A program made the translations under genes and the position numbers. From Pseudomonas abietaniphila (GTDB taxonomy: Bacteria > Pseudomonadota > Gammaproteobacteria > Pseudomonadales > Pseudomonadaceae): 64,000 nucleotides of DNA. Numbering within the stretch: the first letter of the stretch is position 1; each line of letters begins with the position of its first letter. The stretch lies in assembly GCF_039697315.1 (NCBI RefSeq), contig NZ_CP155619.1:2046001-2110000 (forward strand), in the 5' to 3' direction. Shown here piece after piece: positions 55,837-64,000 of the stretch. The notes beneath the pieces were generated by a model, which did not search any database, was not told the DNA's origin, and worked only from the letters and a program-made list of their open reading frames with translations.

Positions 55837-57402
55837 ATGGTTTTCTCATCCAACGTGTTCCTGTTCCTGTTCTTGCCGGTGTTTCTCGGCTTGTACTACC
55901 TGAGCGGGCAACGCTATCGCAACCTGCTGCTGCTGGTGGCCAGCTACGTGTTCTATGCGTGGTGGCGAGTGGACTTCCTGGCACTGTTCGCAGGTGTGAC
56001 GCTGTGGAACTACTGGATCGGCCTGCGCGTAGGCGCTGCCGGGGTCAGGACCAAACCCGCCCAGCGCTGGCTGTTGCTCGGTGTGGCGGTCGACCTGTGC
56101 ATCCTGGGCTATTTCAAATACGCCAACTTCGGTGTGGACAGCATCAACGCGATGATGACCTCTATCGGTCTTGAGCCGTTCATCCTGACCCACGTGCTGT
56201 TGCCGATCGGGATCTCGTTCTACATCTTCGAGTCCATCAGCTACATCATCGACGTCTACCGTGGCGACACACCGGCAACGCGCAACCTGATCGACTTTGC
56301 AGCGTTCGTGGCGATCTTCCCGCATTTGATCGCAGGTCCTGTACTGCGCTTCCGCGACCTGGTCGACCAGTTCAACAACCGCACCCACACGCTGGACAAG
56401 TTCTCCGAAGGCTGCACGCGGTTCATGCAGGGTTTCATCAAGAAGGTCTTCATCGCCGACACCCTGGCGGTGGTTGCCGACCATTGCTTCGCACTGCAAC
56501 ACCCAACCACCGGCGACGCCTGGCTCGGCGCTCTGGCGTACACCGCGCAGTTGTACTTCGACTTCTCCGGCTACAGCGACATGGCCATCGGCCTGGGCCT
56601 GATGATGGGTTTCCGCTTCATGGAAAACTTCAAACAGCCTTACGTCAGCCAGTCGATCACCGAGTTCTGGCGTCGCTGGCACATCAGCCTGTCCACTTGG
56701 CTGCGTGACTACCTGTACATCACCCTGGGCGGCAACCGTGGCGGCAAGGTCGCGACCTACCGCAACCTGTTCCTGACCATGCTGCTGGGCGGTCTGTGGC
56801 ACGGCGCCAACATCACTTACATCGTCTGGGGTGCCTGGCACGGTGTCTGGCTGGCGATCGAAAAGGCCCTGGGTCTGAACACCACGCCGCGTACGTTCAA
56901 CGTTGTTCGCTGGGCCCTCACCTTCCTGCTGGTGGTAATGGGCTGGGTGATCTTTCGCGCAGAAAACCTGCACGTCGCCGCGCGTATGTACGGTGCGATG
57001 TTCAGCTTCAGCGAATTGCAGCTGTCGGACCTCAACCGCGCCAGCCTCACCGGGCTGCAGGTCGCGACGCTGATCGTGGCCTACATCACCCTGGCATTCT
57101 TCGGCCTGCGCGACTTCTACAGGAACCGCACACCCGCCAAGCCAACCAGTGACGCACCTGTTCAAGCCGACGGCCCTGCCACCGCGCAGCCAGGTCTGAT
57201 CAAAGCCGTTCCGGGCGACAAGCCGGGCAGCATTCATCAACCGGGCTACATCGTCGGTACCGAAGCGCAGGTTCAGCCTGCCTACTGGACCGCCGACTGG
57301 TCGCGCTACGTCATGCGCGCCCTGATCCTGCTGATGTTCGTGGCCTCGATTCTCAAACTCTCGGCGGCCAGCTTCTCGCCGTTCCTTTACTTCCAGTTCT
57401 GA
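55837..57402 (+). CDS. algI: Alginate acetylation MBOAT protein AlgI
   Basis: A membrane-bound O-acyltransferase that carries acetyl groups across the inner membrane for AlgJ and AlgX. It has 521 residues and about 12 hydrophobic segments. The essential MBOAT histidine is His322 in GLWHGANITY, the same number as in P. aeruginosa. The loop QSITEFWRRWHISLSTWLRDYLYITLGG (56651-56734) is typical. A hydrophilic region at about 425-490 precedes the last helix. Confidence 0.96.
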   Translation: MVFSSNVFLFLFLPVFLGLYYLSGQRYRNLLLLVASYVFYAWWRVDFLALFAGVTLWNYWIGLRVGAAGVRTKPAQRWLLLGVAVDLCILGYFKYANFGVDSINAMMTSIGLEPFILTHVLLPIGISFYIFESISYIIDVYRGDTPATRNLIDFAAFVAIFPHLIAGPVLRFRDLVDQFNNRTHTLDKFSEGCTRFMQGFIKKVFIADTLAVVADHCFALQHPTTGDAWLGALAYTAQLYFDFSGYSDMAIGLGLMMGFRFMENFKQPYVSQSITEFWRRWHISLSTWLRDYLYITLGGNRGGKVATYRNLFLTMLLGGLWHGANITYIVWGAWHGVWLAIEKALGLNTTPRTFNVVRWALTFLLVVMGWVIFRAENLHVAARMYGAMFSFSELQLSDLNRASLTGLQVATLIVAYITLAFFGLRDFYRNRTPAKPTSDAPVQADGPATAQPGLIKAVPGDKPGSIHQPGYIVGTEAQVQPAYWTADWSRYVMRALILLMFVASILKLSAASFSPFLYFQF

Positions 57403-57412
57403 GGAGCCTGAC

Positions 57413-58594
57413 ATGACCCGTTCATTACGTTTCCTCTACATCTTCCTGTTCCTGGCCATCCTGCTGGCGCTGGGCCTGTGGTCGCTGCGCAGCTTCATCG
57501 GTTTCTCGACCTCGAAGGAAACCACGGTGCTTAACGGTCACTGGACCAAAGCCGTGGAAACCCATTACGACGATGAGTTTCCCATCAAGCGTCTGGGCAC
57601 CAACCTCTGGGCCGCGCTGGACTACAAAGTCTTCAACGAAGGCCGTCCTGGCGTGATCCTGGGCAAGGATCAGTGGCTGTACACCGACGAAGAGTTCGAC
57701 GCAGTGGCCAACGGCGAGCAGAACGAAGCCGAGAATCTGGCCATCATCGAAGGCGTGCGCGACACCTTGAAGAAACAGGGCACGCAACTGGTGCTGGCGA
57801 TCGTTCCGGCCAAAACCCGTCTGTACCCGGAACACGTCGGCGACAACAAACCGGCCGCACTCCATACCGACCTGTATCAGCAGTTCCACGCGCAAGTGAG
57901 CCAGGCCGGCATCGTTGCCCCTGACCTGCTGGCGCCGCTGCAAAACGCCAAGAACAAAGGCCAGGTGTTCCTGCGGACCGATACCCACTGGACACCGATG
58001 GGCGCCGAAGTGGTCGCGCAACAACTGGGTGAAGTGATCGCCAAAGAGACACCGTTGAGCGGCGATCCACAGACCTTCGTCACCGAAGCCAAGTCCACCG
58101 CGCCTTACAAAGGCGACCTGACCAACTTCCTGCCGCTGGACCCGTTGTTCAGCAACCTGTTGCCAAAACCGGATGACCTGCAACAACGCAGCACCAACCC
58201 GGCGCAGGCAGAAGGTGAGAGTGGCGACGCGCTGTTTGCCGACAACTCGGTGGCGGTCGGTCTGGTCGGCACCAGCTACAGCGCCAACCCCAACTGGAAC
58301 TTCGCGGGCGCCCTGAAACAGGCCTTGCACAGCGATGTCGTGAATTACGCCGAAGACGGCCATGGCCCGATCCTGCCGATGCTCAAGTATCTGCAGACCG
58401 ACGCCTTCAAGAGCAGCCCGCCGCAGGTGCTCATCTGGGAATTCCCGGAGCGCTACCTGCCCGCTCACAACGACCTGACCGAGTTCGATCCGCAGTGGAT
58501 CGCCGAACTCAAAAAGGCTCGTGACCCTCAACAAAATCTGGCTCAGAACGCCAACGATTCCAACTCCGAGTCGCCCAACCGGGCGCAAAACTGA
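57413..58594 (+). CDS. algJ: Alginate acetylation protein AlgJ
   Basis: A periplasmic, membrane-anchored acetylesterase-like protein, 393 residues with an uncleaved signal anchor (about 5-27). The SGNH-type catalytic residues are Asp190 and His192 (DTHWTPMG) and Ser288 (GTSYSA), all numbered as in P. aeruginosa. It likely takes acetyl from AlgI and hands it to AlgX. It begins 10 bases after algI and is a diverged relative of AlgX. Confidence 0.96.
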   Translation: MTRSLRFLYIFLFLAILLALGLWSLRSFIGFSTSKETTVLNGHWTKAVETHYDDEFPIKRLGTNLWAALDYKVFNEGRPGVILGKDQWLYTDEEFDAVANGEQNEAENLAIIEGVRDTLKKQGTQLVLAIVPAKTRLYPEHVGDNKPAALHTDLYQQFHAQVSQAGIVAPDLLAPLQNAKNKGQVFLRTDTHWTPMGAEVVAQQLGEVIAKETPLSGDPQTFVTEAKSTAPYKGDLTNFLPLDPLFSNLLPKPDDLQQRSTNPAQAEGESGDALFADNSVAVGLVGTSYSANPNWNFAGALKQALHSDVVNYAEDGHGPILPMLKYLQTDAFKSSPPQVLIWEFPERYLPAHNDLTEFDPQWIAELKKARDPQQNLAQNANDSNSESPNRAQN

Positions 58595-58608
58595 GAGGAC
58601 TACTCAAA

Positions 58609-59289
58609 ATGACCTTGCAGAACCCAACTCGTATGCCTACTCGTTCGACCAAGTCCGGCCTGCTGAAAACCTGCGTCCTGGCCGCCAGCCTGGGCTTCGT
58701 CTCCCTCTCGGCCTTCGCCGGTGGCGACGCCGCCCTGTACGGCCCGACCGCACCAAAAGGTTCGACCTTCGTGCGTGTGTACAACGCCAGCAACGCCGAA
58801 ATCAGCGCCAGCGTCGGCAACACCAGCCTCAACGAAATCGGCCCGCTGGCCAGCAGCGATTTCAGCTTCATGCCACAAGGCGACTACAGCGCCAAGATCG
58901 GCAGCAACACCCTGCCGGTGAAACTGGCGAGCGACCACTACTACACCATCGTCAACAACACCTCGGGTGCGCCGCAGCTGGTTGAAGAGCCACCGTTCAA
59001 GAACAAGCAGAAGTCGCTGGTGCGCGTGCAGAACCTCAGCGACAAGCCACTGACCCTCAAGACCGCCGACGGCAAGACCGACGTGGTGAAAGCCGTCTCC
59101 GCCAAGGGCACCGGCGAGCGTGAGATCAACCCGGTCAAAGTCAGCTTCGCTCTGTTCGACGGCGACAAGAAAGTCAGCGACCTGAAGCCGGTTGCCCTGG
59201 AGCGTGGCGAAGCCGCTGTGCTCTACATCACCGGCAACGGCAGCAACCTGTCGCCAGTCTGGGTCAAGCGCCCGACGGCGACTCAGTAA
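58609..59289 (+). CDS. algF: Alginate acetylation periplasmic protein AlgF
   Basis: 226 residues with a signal peptide (cut near residue 35, after AFA). Two beta-sandwich-like halves are apparent: the first begins GDAALYGPTAPKGSTFVRVYN and the second begins KSLVRVQNLSDKPLTLK. AlgF bridges AlgJ and AlgX; no catalytic residues are known. It lies 14 bases after algJ. Confidence 0.95.
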   Translation: MTLQNPTRMPTRSTKSGLLKTCVLAASLGFVSLSAFAGGDAALYGPTAPKGSTFVRVYNASNAEISASVGNTSLNEIGPLASSDFSFMPQGDYSAKIGSNTLPVKLASDHYYTIVNNTSGAPQLVEEPPFKNKQKSLVRVQNLSDKPLTLKTADGKTDVVKAVSAKGTGEREINPVKVSFALFDGDKKVSDLKPVALERGEAAVLYITGNGSNLSPVWVKRPTATQ

Positions 59290-59331
59290 TGAAAGAAACC
59301 TCGCCTTCGGCTTTTGATTCTGGCCGAAGGC

Positions 59332-59421
59332 CGTAGAGGCGCGGTTGCCCGCGATCAGTGGTGTGTCAGGCGACCACCCTGTCGCAGCAAGATCGCAATC
59401 GCGGGCAAGCGCGCTCCTACA
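59332..59421. repeat. REP-like inverted repeat between algF and algA
   Basis: The right arm CGGGCAAGCGCGCTCCTACA is the same as at 20884 and 37741, while the left arm (GTAGAGGCGCGGTTGCCCGC) carries several changes. It lies within the alg operon, 42 bases after algF. Confidence 0.8.
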
Positions 59422-59563
59422 GAATTCGCGGATGGCGCCGGGTGATGCGGAGCAAGCACACCACGAGGGCGCCGACCGCAGCGGTACAAGAACAAGACAG
59501 ACGAAACGACAGAACAACCGACGTATAGCCCATTCGAACGCTATTGCTATTTGGAGAATTAAA

Positions 59564-61018
59564 ATGATTCCAGTGATCTTGTCAGGTGGCAGCGGTTCCC
59601 GACTCTGGCCTCTTTCGCGCAAACAGTTTCCAAAACAGTTCCTGGCGCTGACCGGCGAACACACCCTTTTCCAGCAGACCCTCGAGCGCCTGGTGTTCGA
59701 CGGTATGCAGCACCCGATCGTGGTGTGCAACAAGGACCACCGCTTCATCGTCGGCGAGCAGCTTGATGCACTGGGCCTGGAGACTCAGGCCGTGATCATG
59801 GAACCGTTCGGTCGCAATACCGCGCCTGCGGTCGCCATCACCGCCATGATGCTGGCCAACGAAGGTCGCGATGAGCTGATGCTGGTGCTGCCAGCTGACC
59901 ACGTGATCGACGACCAGAAAGCCCTGCAACGCGCACTCGCCCTGGCCACTGTCGCTGCAGAGCGTGGCGAAATGGTGCTTTTCGGCGTACCGGCCACCAA
60001 GCCGGAAACCGGCTACGGCTACATCAAGTCCACCGCGGATGTCCTGCTGCCTGAAGGCGTCAGCCGCGTGGCCCAGTTCGTCGAGAAGCCCGACGAGCAG
60101 CGCGCCATCGAGTTCGTCGAGGCGGGTGGCTACTACTGGAACAGCGGCATGTTCCTGTTCCGTGCCAGCCGTTACCTGGAAGAGCTGAAAAAGCACGATC
60201 CGGACATCTACGACAACTGCCTGCTGACCCTTGAGCGCAGCAAGCACGACGGCGACAACATCGAACTGGACCAAGCCAGCTTCGCCTGCTGCCCGGACAA
60301 CTCCATCGACTACGCAGTCATGGAAAAAACCCAGCGCGCTTGTGTGGTGCCACTGGATGCAGGCTGGAGCGACGTGGGTTGCTGGTCGTCGCTGTGGGAT
60401 GTGCATCAGAAGGACGCAAACGGAAACGTCACTAAAGGCGATGTGGTTATCCAGGACAGCCGCAACTGCATGATTCAGGGCAACGGCAAGCTGGTCACTG
60501 TCATTGGTCTGGACAACATCGTAGTCGTCGAAACCAAGGACGCCATGATGATCGCCCACAAGGACAAGGTTCAGGGCGTCAAGCAGATGGTCAACACGCT
60601 CAATGAGCAAGGCCGCACCGAAACGCAGAACCACCTCGAAGTGTACCGTCCGTGGGGCTCGTACGACTCCGTGGACATGGGCGGCCGCTTCCAGGTCAAA
60701 CGCATCTCGGTCAAACCGGGCGCCAGCCTGTCGCTGCAGATGCACCACCACCGCGCCGAACACTGGATCGTGGTATCGGGCACCGCTCAGGTGACCTGCG
60801 ACGAGAACGTGTTCCTGCTGACTGAAAACCAGTCGACCTACATCCCGATCGCCTCGGTTCACCGCCTGCGCAACCCGGGCAAGATCCCGCTGGAAATCAT
60901 CGAAGTCCAGTCGGGCAGCTACCTGGGCGAAGACGACATCGAGCGCTTCGAAGACGTCTACGGTCGCTCTACACCGGGCATTGAAGCCGGTGTAAGAACC
61001 CAGACCATCGCCCGTTGA
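59564..61018 (+). CDS. algA: Bifunctional PMI / GDP-mannose pyrophosphorylase
   Basis: Makes mannose-6-phosphate from fructose-6-phosphate and GDP-mannose from mannose-1-phosphate and GTP. It has 484 residues. The N-terminal pyrophosphorylase signature is GGSGSRLWPLSRKQFPKQF. The C-terminal cupin-like isomerase has the metal/substrate motif LQMHHHRAEHWIVVSGTA. ATG 59564 (MIPVILSGG) after TTGGAG is the conserved start. Last gene of the alginate operon, with a terminator 38 bases after the stop. Confidence 0.97.
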   Translation: MIPVILSGGSGSRLWPLSRKQFPKQFLALTGEHTLFQQTLERLVFDGMQHPIVVCNKDHRFIVGEQLDALGLETQAVIMEPFGRNTAPAVAITAMMLANEGRDELMLVLPADHVIDDQKALQRALALATVAAERGEMVLFGVPATKPETGYGYIKSTADVLLPEGVSRVAQFVEKPDEQRAIEFVEAGGYYWNSGMFLFRASRYLEELKKHDPDIYDNCLLTLERSKHDGDNIELDQASFACCPDNSIDYAVMEKTQRACVVPLDAGWSDVGCWSSLWDVHQKDANGNVTKGDVVIQDSRNCMIQGNGKLVTVIGLDNIVVVETKDAMMIAHKDKVQGVKQMVNTLNEQGRTETQNHLEVYRPWGSYDSVDMGGRFQVKRISVKPGASLSLQMHHHRAEHWIVVSGTAQVTCDENVFLLTENQSTYIPIASVHRLRNPGKIPLEIIEVQSGSYLGEDDIERFEDVYGRSTPGIEAGVRTQTIAR

Positions 61019-61055
61019 TTGACCTATAAAAACAACCTGCATAACCGGTTGTTGT

Positions 61056-61110
61056 GCCCCCGCCCGCTCTCTGCGTATCCCCATCCGCAGAGGGTGGGTG
61101 GGGGCTTTTT
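61056..61110 (+). terminator. Terminator of the alginate operon
   Basis: GCCCCCGCCC and GGGTGGGGGC, with inner CTCTGCG/CGCAGAG, form a long stem followed by TTTTTA. It touches the 3' end of the convergent RHS gene. Confidence 0.85.
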
Positions 61111-63919
61111 ATTTGAATAGCCTGGAAAAACGGCGTGCAGAAGAACGCACCCAGGACTGTTCGCGCGACGGGTTGCGAGAGAAAGCCGTGGGTTGATTTC
61201 CCTGATGCCAAGCGATGACCGCGAACGTTGCGACAGAGTCCGCATTGTTCAACAACACATCGAGACGGGCGATGTTATTTTCCCTGAATACACGCTGCCG
61301 GCTGTCGCTGCTACGTGGCGACTCACTGAATGCCGACATCACCTTATCGTAATAGGCCACATTCAACGGGTTCATGGTCTTCTCGTCTGGCCCCTCTGAA
61401 AGCAATTTCTGTGAGTTGAGTTTAAAAGCTTCAATGTATTTCGTCTGCGCGCTGAACCCTTCTGCTGGCGTCTTGACCTTCAAATCGACATATGCAAAAT
61501 CCCGTGTGTTGTGGACCGCGTGGCTGGCTTCGTGAATGAGGGTTTTGGCAACATCAAGCGGATGCCCTTTTTTCAGAAACCACTGGGCCAAGGAGATCCC
61601 TCTCTCACCAGGCGTGTTGACGCTCGATGCATGTCCTTTGAGATTTTTGGGCAACTCGGCGAGCTCCAACCGTCCCTCCTGATCACTGTCCAGTCTGTCC
61701 AGCAACCGACGCATCTCAATAAGTCGGCTGTTCAGTTCGTGGTCAAAATAAGCGGGTCTATCAGACCCAAAACTCGATGTGAGCGCATCATTAATGGCCG
61801 CTTGCTGCTCCATTGACGCGGGTCGACTCGTTACGAAGTCCAGTACATCTTTGCTCAGCTGCAAAACTTGTCGCATTTTCATCTGTGCGGGCTGTGGAAA
61901 GTTTGAAATACCGATTGCTATTTTTTTTGGTTCCTCTGGTTTAAGGCCGTATGGATCAATATAAAAAAACGGCCGATTGGCGGCGAAAACAAACAGATTT
62001 AATCCACCTCTTTCTCTCGCCGGATCCGGATTTATCCACCTCATCAACCACGGCGCGTAATACCTCAGTCCATAGTAATAAAGCCCCGTCGCATCTCGTT
62101 CCTTGCCTGAGTAACGCAACGTTTTGTAGCTGACCTCAACGTCGCTTCGTCCGGCAAACCAGGCCGTTTCGCCATACGGGTAATAGATTTCCTGACTGAT
62201 CAGTTGCGCGTCCGCGCTCAGTTCCAGTGTGCTGGAGCCCAGGTGATCAGAGAGGCTGTAGCGGACCTGATCGTTTTCGAGGGTCTCCGGCTTTCCGGTT
62301 TGCCAGTGCAACACGCGCACATCGCTACGGCCCGCGGTGGCGGTGATGACATGCAGCACTTCGCCCGTCGCCGTGTTCGTGCGGATCTCCAGGCCGGGCA
62401 AGTAACGCACTTCGTTAAGGTGGGTGACGGTTCTGGCCTGGGTGGTCCTGACTTTACGCACACGCAGGCCCGCCGCGTCGTAGCGATAGACTTCACTGTC
62501 ATTGATCCCGGACTCTCGCACCACCGGTGCGACCTCACTCAGCTGGTTTCGGCCGTCCCAGGCCAAATCCTGGCCCGCCTGCAGTGCTCGCAGATTACCG
62601 TTGGCATCGAAGGCCTCCGCAATCTGTTCTTCGCTCGGCGGTTGATCGGCTGTCTGCAGCACGCTGCGATTGCTGGTACTTGCCGTCGCAAACCGTCGGG
62701 TGAAGTGTTGAGCTCCTGTATGAGTAAGGGTTTGCAGATTCCCAGCCGCGTCGTATTCATAACGCTGGGTATAGCTGCCGAGTTCGCCGGCCTGAATGAA
62801 CGTGCGAAACGCATCGTTGGCAGGACCACGACTCATCGTCTTCGCCTCATACCCCGTGGCCGCGATCAGCTGATACAACGTGTCGTAGGCAAACGTGCGC
62901 AGCGGTTCAACCTGCTGATTGGCGAAGTAGCGAACGGGTTGCGCCAGGTCTTCTATCTGCAAGACATTGCCCACCGGGTCGTAGGCGTAATTCAGATCCT
63001 GAAGACGGCCGTTGTCGGCGCGCAACCTGATCAAGCGGCCATCGACGGGATCGTAATCGAGGGCCGTCACGACACCGTTACCAGCGGTTTCCGATGCGAT
63101 GCGACCTTGCGCGTCGTAGGCGATATCGCTGACCAGAGTTTGCGAAGACTGTCCTCGCGACTGCAAACCTGTGGACGTGAGCTGCCCCGCCACGGTGTAC
63201 GCAAATGCCTGGACATTGCTCATAGCATCGGTCTGGTCGAGTGCATCGTCCAACGGTCCGAATTGCCAAGTGGACTTGGCGCCCTCTCCCGGCTCAAGCA
63301 ATTCATCTCGCTCAGAGACCAAGACCGGCCAGTCGGGCACCTCAAGATCATCTAAAAACCGACGCACCTGCTCCGTCACTTCTCCCGTCAGGCTGAATGC
63401 CGAGTGGGAAACCGAACCCGCCCGATCGTCGTGACGAATCAGCTGACCGCATTGATTGGCGAAGGCGTCGTTGGCGCCACCATATGCCAGACGCTCGGTG
63501 CAGCGCTCATTGAGGCCAACGCTTTCAAAAACAGCCTCGGTACGCAACATCGCATCGTATTCGACCCGCTGCACATTCGCCTTGGCATCCCACCGACAAC
63601 GTCGCTCTCCCGCGCTGCCACAGAACGCCACATCCCATCCGGCATCAACACGCTCACTCAACAACGGCTGAGCCGTCAGCGACAAAATGAACCTCAGGTT
63701 GCTCGGCGTACTGGAATCTTGCTCCACGCAGTCCCACAACCGCGGATCCCAGCGCTGGGTCAGCCGACCCGCTGGATCATAGCCGGAGCGGTCCACCCGT
63801 TCAGTCACGGACTCGTCGGCACGCGTGCGATGAAAAGACACCGAACGAACAGGCAAACCGCGCGGATCGGTCACCGACAATGTGGGGGTATGAGTGTGCA
63901 GTGCGCAGACGCTGACCAT
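61109..63919 (-). CDS. TccC-like RHS protein with C-terminal aspzincin-like toxin domain
   Basis: 936 residues. The opening HTPTLSVTDPRGLPVRSVSFH is typical of TccC insecticidal-toxin subunits. YD-type repeats follow over about 40-580, for example YDAQGRIASETAGNGVVTALDY. The RHS core ends RYSGKERDATGLYYYG... and ...FYIDPYGL at about residue 659, the autoproteolysis point. The 277-residue C-terminal part (61109-61942) carries LIHEASHAVHNTRDFAYVD (His796-Glu797...His800, Asp807) and NNADSVATFA (about 891-900), which match the zinc-site and NADS motifs of M35-type aspzincins. That part has more A/T-rich runs than the rest. ATG 63919 is chosen; 15 residues upstream are not conserved. Confidence 0.82.
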   Translation of the reverse strand: MVSVCALHTHTPTLSVTDPRGLPVRSVSFHRTRADESVTERVDRSGYDPAGRLTQRWDPRLWDCVEQDSSTPSNLRFILSLTAQPLLSERVDAGWDVAFCGSAGERRCRWDAKANVQRVEYDAMLRTEAVFESVGLNERCTERLAYGGANDAFANQCGQLIRHDDRAGSVSHSAFSLTGEVTEQVRRFLDDLEVPDWPVLVSERDELLEPGEGAKSTWQFGPLDDALDQTDAMSNVQAFAYTVAGQLTSTGLQSRGQSSQTLVSDIAYDAQGRIASETAGNGVVTALDYDPVDGRLIRLRADNGRLQDLNYAYDPVGNVLQIEDLAQPVRYFANQQVEPLRTFAYDTLYQLIAATGYEAKTMSRGPANDAFRTFIQAGELGSYTQRYEYDAAGNLQTLTHTGAQHFTRRFATASTSNRSVLQTADQPPSEEQIAEAFDANGNLRALQAGQDLAWDGRNQLSEVAPVVRESGINDSEVYRYDAAGLRVRKVRTTQARTVTHLNEVRYLPGLEIRTNTATGEVLHVITATAGRSDVRVLHWQTGKPETLENDQVRYSLSDHLGSSTLELSADAQLISQEIYYPYGETAWFAGRSDVEVSYKTLRYSGKERDATGLYYYGLRYYAPWLMRWINPDPARERGGLNLFVFAANRPFFYIDPYGLKPEEPKKIAIGISNFPQPAQMKMRQVLQLSKDVLDFVTSRPASMEQQAAINDALTSSFGSDRPAYFDHELNSRLIEMRRLLDRLDSDQEGRLELAELPKNLKGHASSVNTPGERGISLAQWFLKKGHPLDVAKTLIHEASHAVHNTRDFAYVDLKVKTPAEGFSAQTKYIEAFKLNSQKLLSEGPDEKTMNPLNVAYYDKVMSAFSESPRSSDSRQRVFRENNIARLDVLLNNADSVATFAVIAWHQGNQPTAFSRNPSREQSWVRSSARRFSRLFK

Positions 63920-64000
63920 GACACATGCATTCCATTGCAATCTTTGATTACAGCCTAGCCGCAACGTGTCCCGCCTGAATGACCTTCAGTCTGGATCCAT

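Noticed and set aside
45813..57414. Long minus-strand frames opposite alg8, algI and other alginate genes
   Set aside because: Shadow frames of high-GC coding sequence; the plus-strand proteins carry all catalytic residues and family motifs.
61109..61942. A separate immunity gene for the RHS toxin domain
   Set aside because: The toxin end abuts the alginate operon terminator directly, and no small gene lies between; plus-strand frames here are antisense shadows.

Overview
The window is a stretch of chromosome from a fluorescent Pseudomonas. The evidence is the gene content: the complete alginate operon, a GcsR-controlled glycine cleavage locus, the lptF-lptG / pepA-holC-valS block, the hupN-yejK pair, the aapJQMP transporter next to a carboxylesterase and rhlB, and many short palindromic (REP-like) elements of the TGTAGGAGC...GCTCCTACA type. 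The species cannot be named from this window alone. Nearly all genes share one high-GC codon style. The exceptions are an insertion sequence, a large tandem palindrome array, and the 3' part of an RHS gene.

Layout. 1-3.6 kb: the 3' part of a TonB-dependent heme receptor, a HemO/PigA-type heme oxygenase, a DUF454 membrane protein and a small DUF5064-like protein; together a heme-iron acquisition module. 3.8-11.7 kb: a TyrR-like sigma-54 activator (GcsR) followed by gcvH-gcvP-sdaA-gcvT. A sigma-54 promoter and two 18-bp operators lie just upstream of gcvH, so glycine is broken down and the serine produced is deaminated. The glyA copy found in the P. aeruginosa cluster is absent. 12-21 kb: a cold-shock protein, an RDD protein, lptG and lptF (LPS export), then divergently pepA, holC, a conserved hypothetical gene and valS. 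21-27.4 kb: rlmF, hupN, yejK, a membrane-anchored glutaredoxin, a GST, a GIY-YIG protein, an NTF2-like protein and a CynX/NimT-type transporter.

27.6-30.7 kb is the most unusual non-coding part. It is an array of about nine imperfect palindromes with a 192- or 215-bp period, carrying a recent 599-bp higher-order duplication. It is interrupted by a 1.25-kb IS3-family element with a TCA target duplication and a broken transposase. 30.8-35.4 kb: aapJQMP, a broad-range amino-acid ABC importer with a candidate sigma-54 promoter. 35.5-43.3 kb: carboxylesterase, rhlB, moaC-moaD-moaE, a PIN-PhoH ATPase, an exported polysaccharide-deacetylase-like protein with altered catalytic residues, and yaaA.

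44.3-61.0 kb is the full 12-gene alginate operon algD-8-44-K-E-G-X-L-I-J-F-A. It has an AlgU-type promoter and AlgR-type sites upstream, and three palindromic elements between its genes. AlgA and AlgD make GDP-mannuronate, Alg8 and Alg44 polymerise under c-di-GMP control, AlgG, AlgX, AlgL, AlgI, AlgJ and AlgF modify or edit the polymer in the periplasm, and AlgK and AlgE form the outer-membrane exit. Convergent to algA is a TccC-like RHS protein whose C-terminal domain resembles an aspzincin (M35-type) metallopeptidase.
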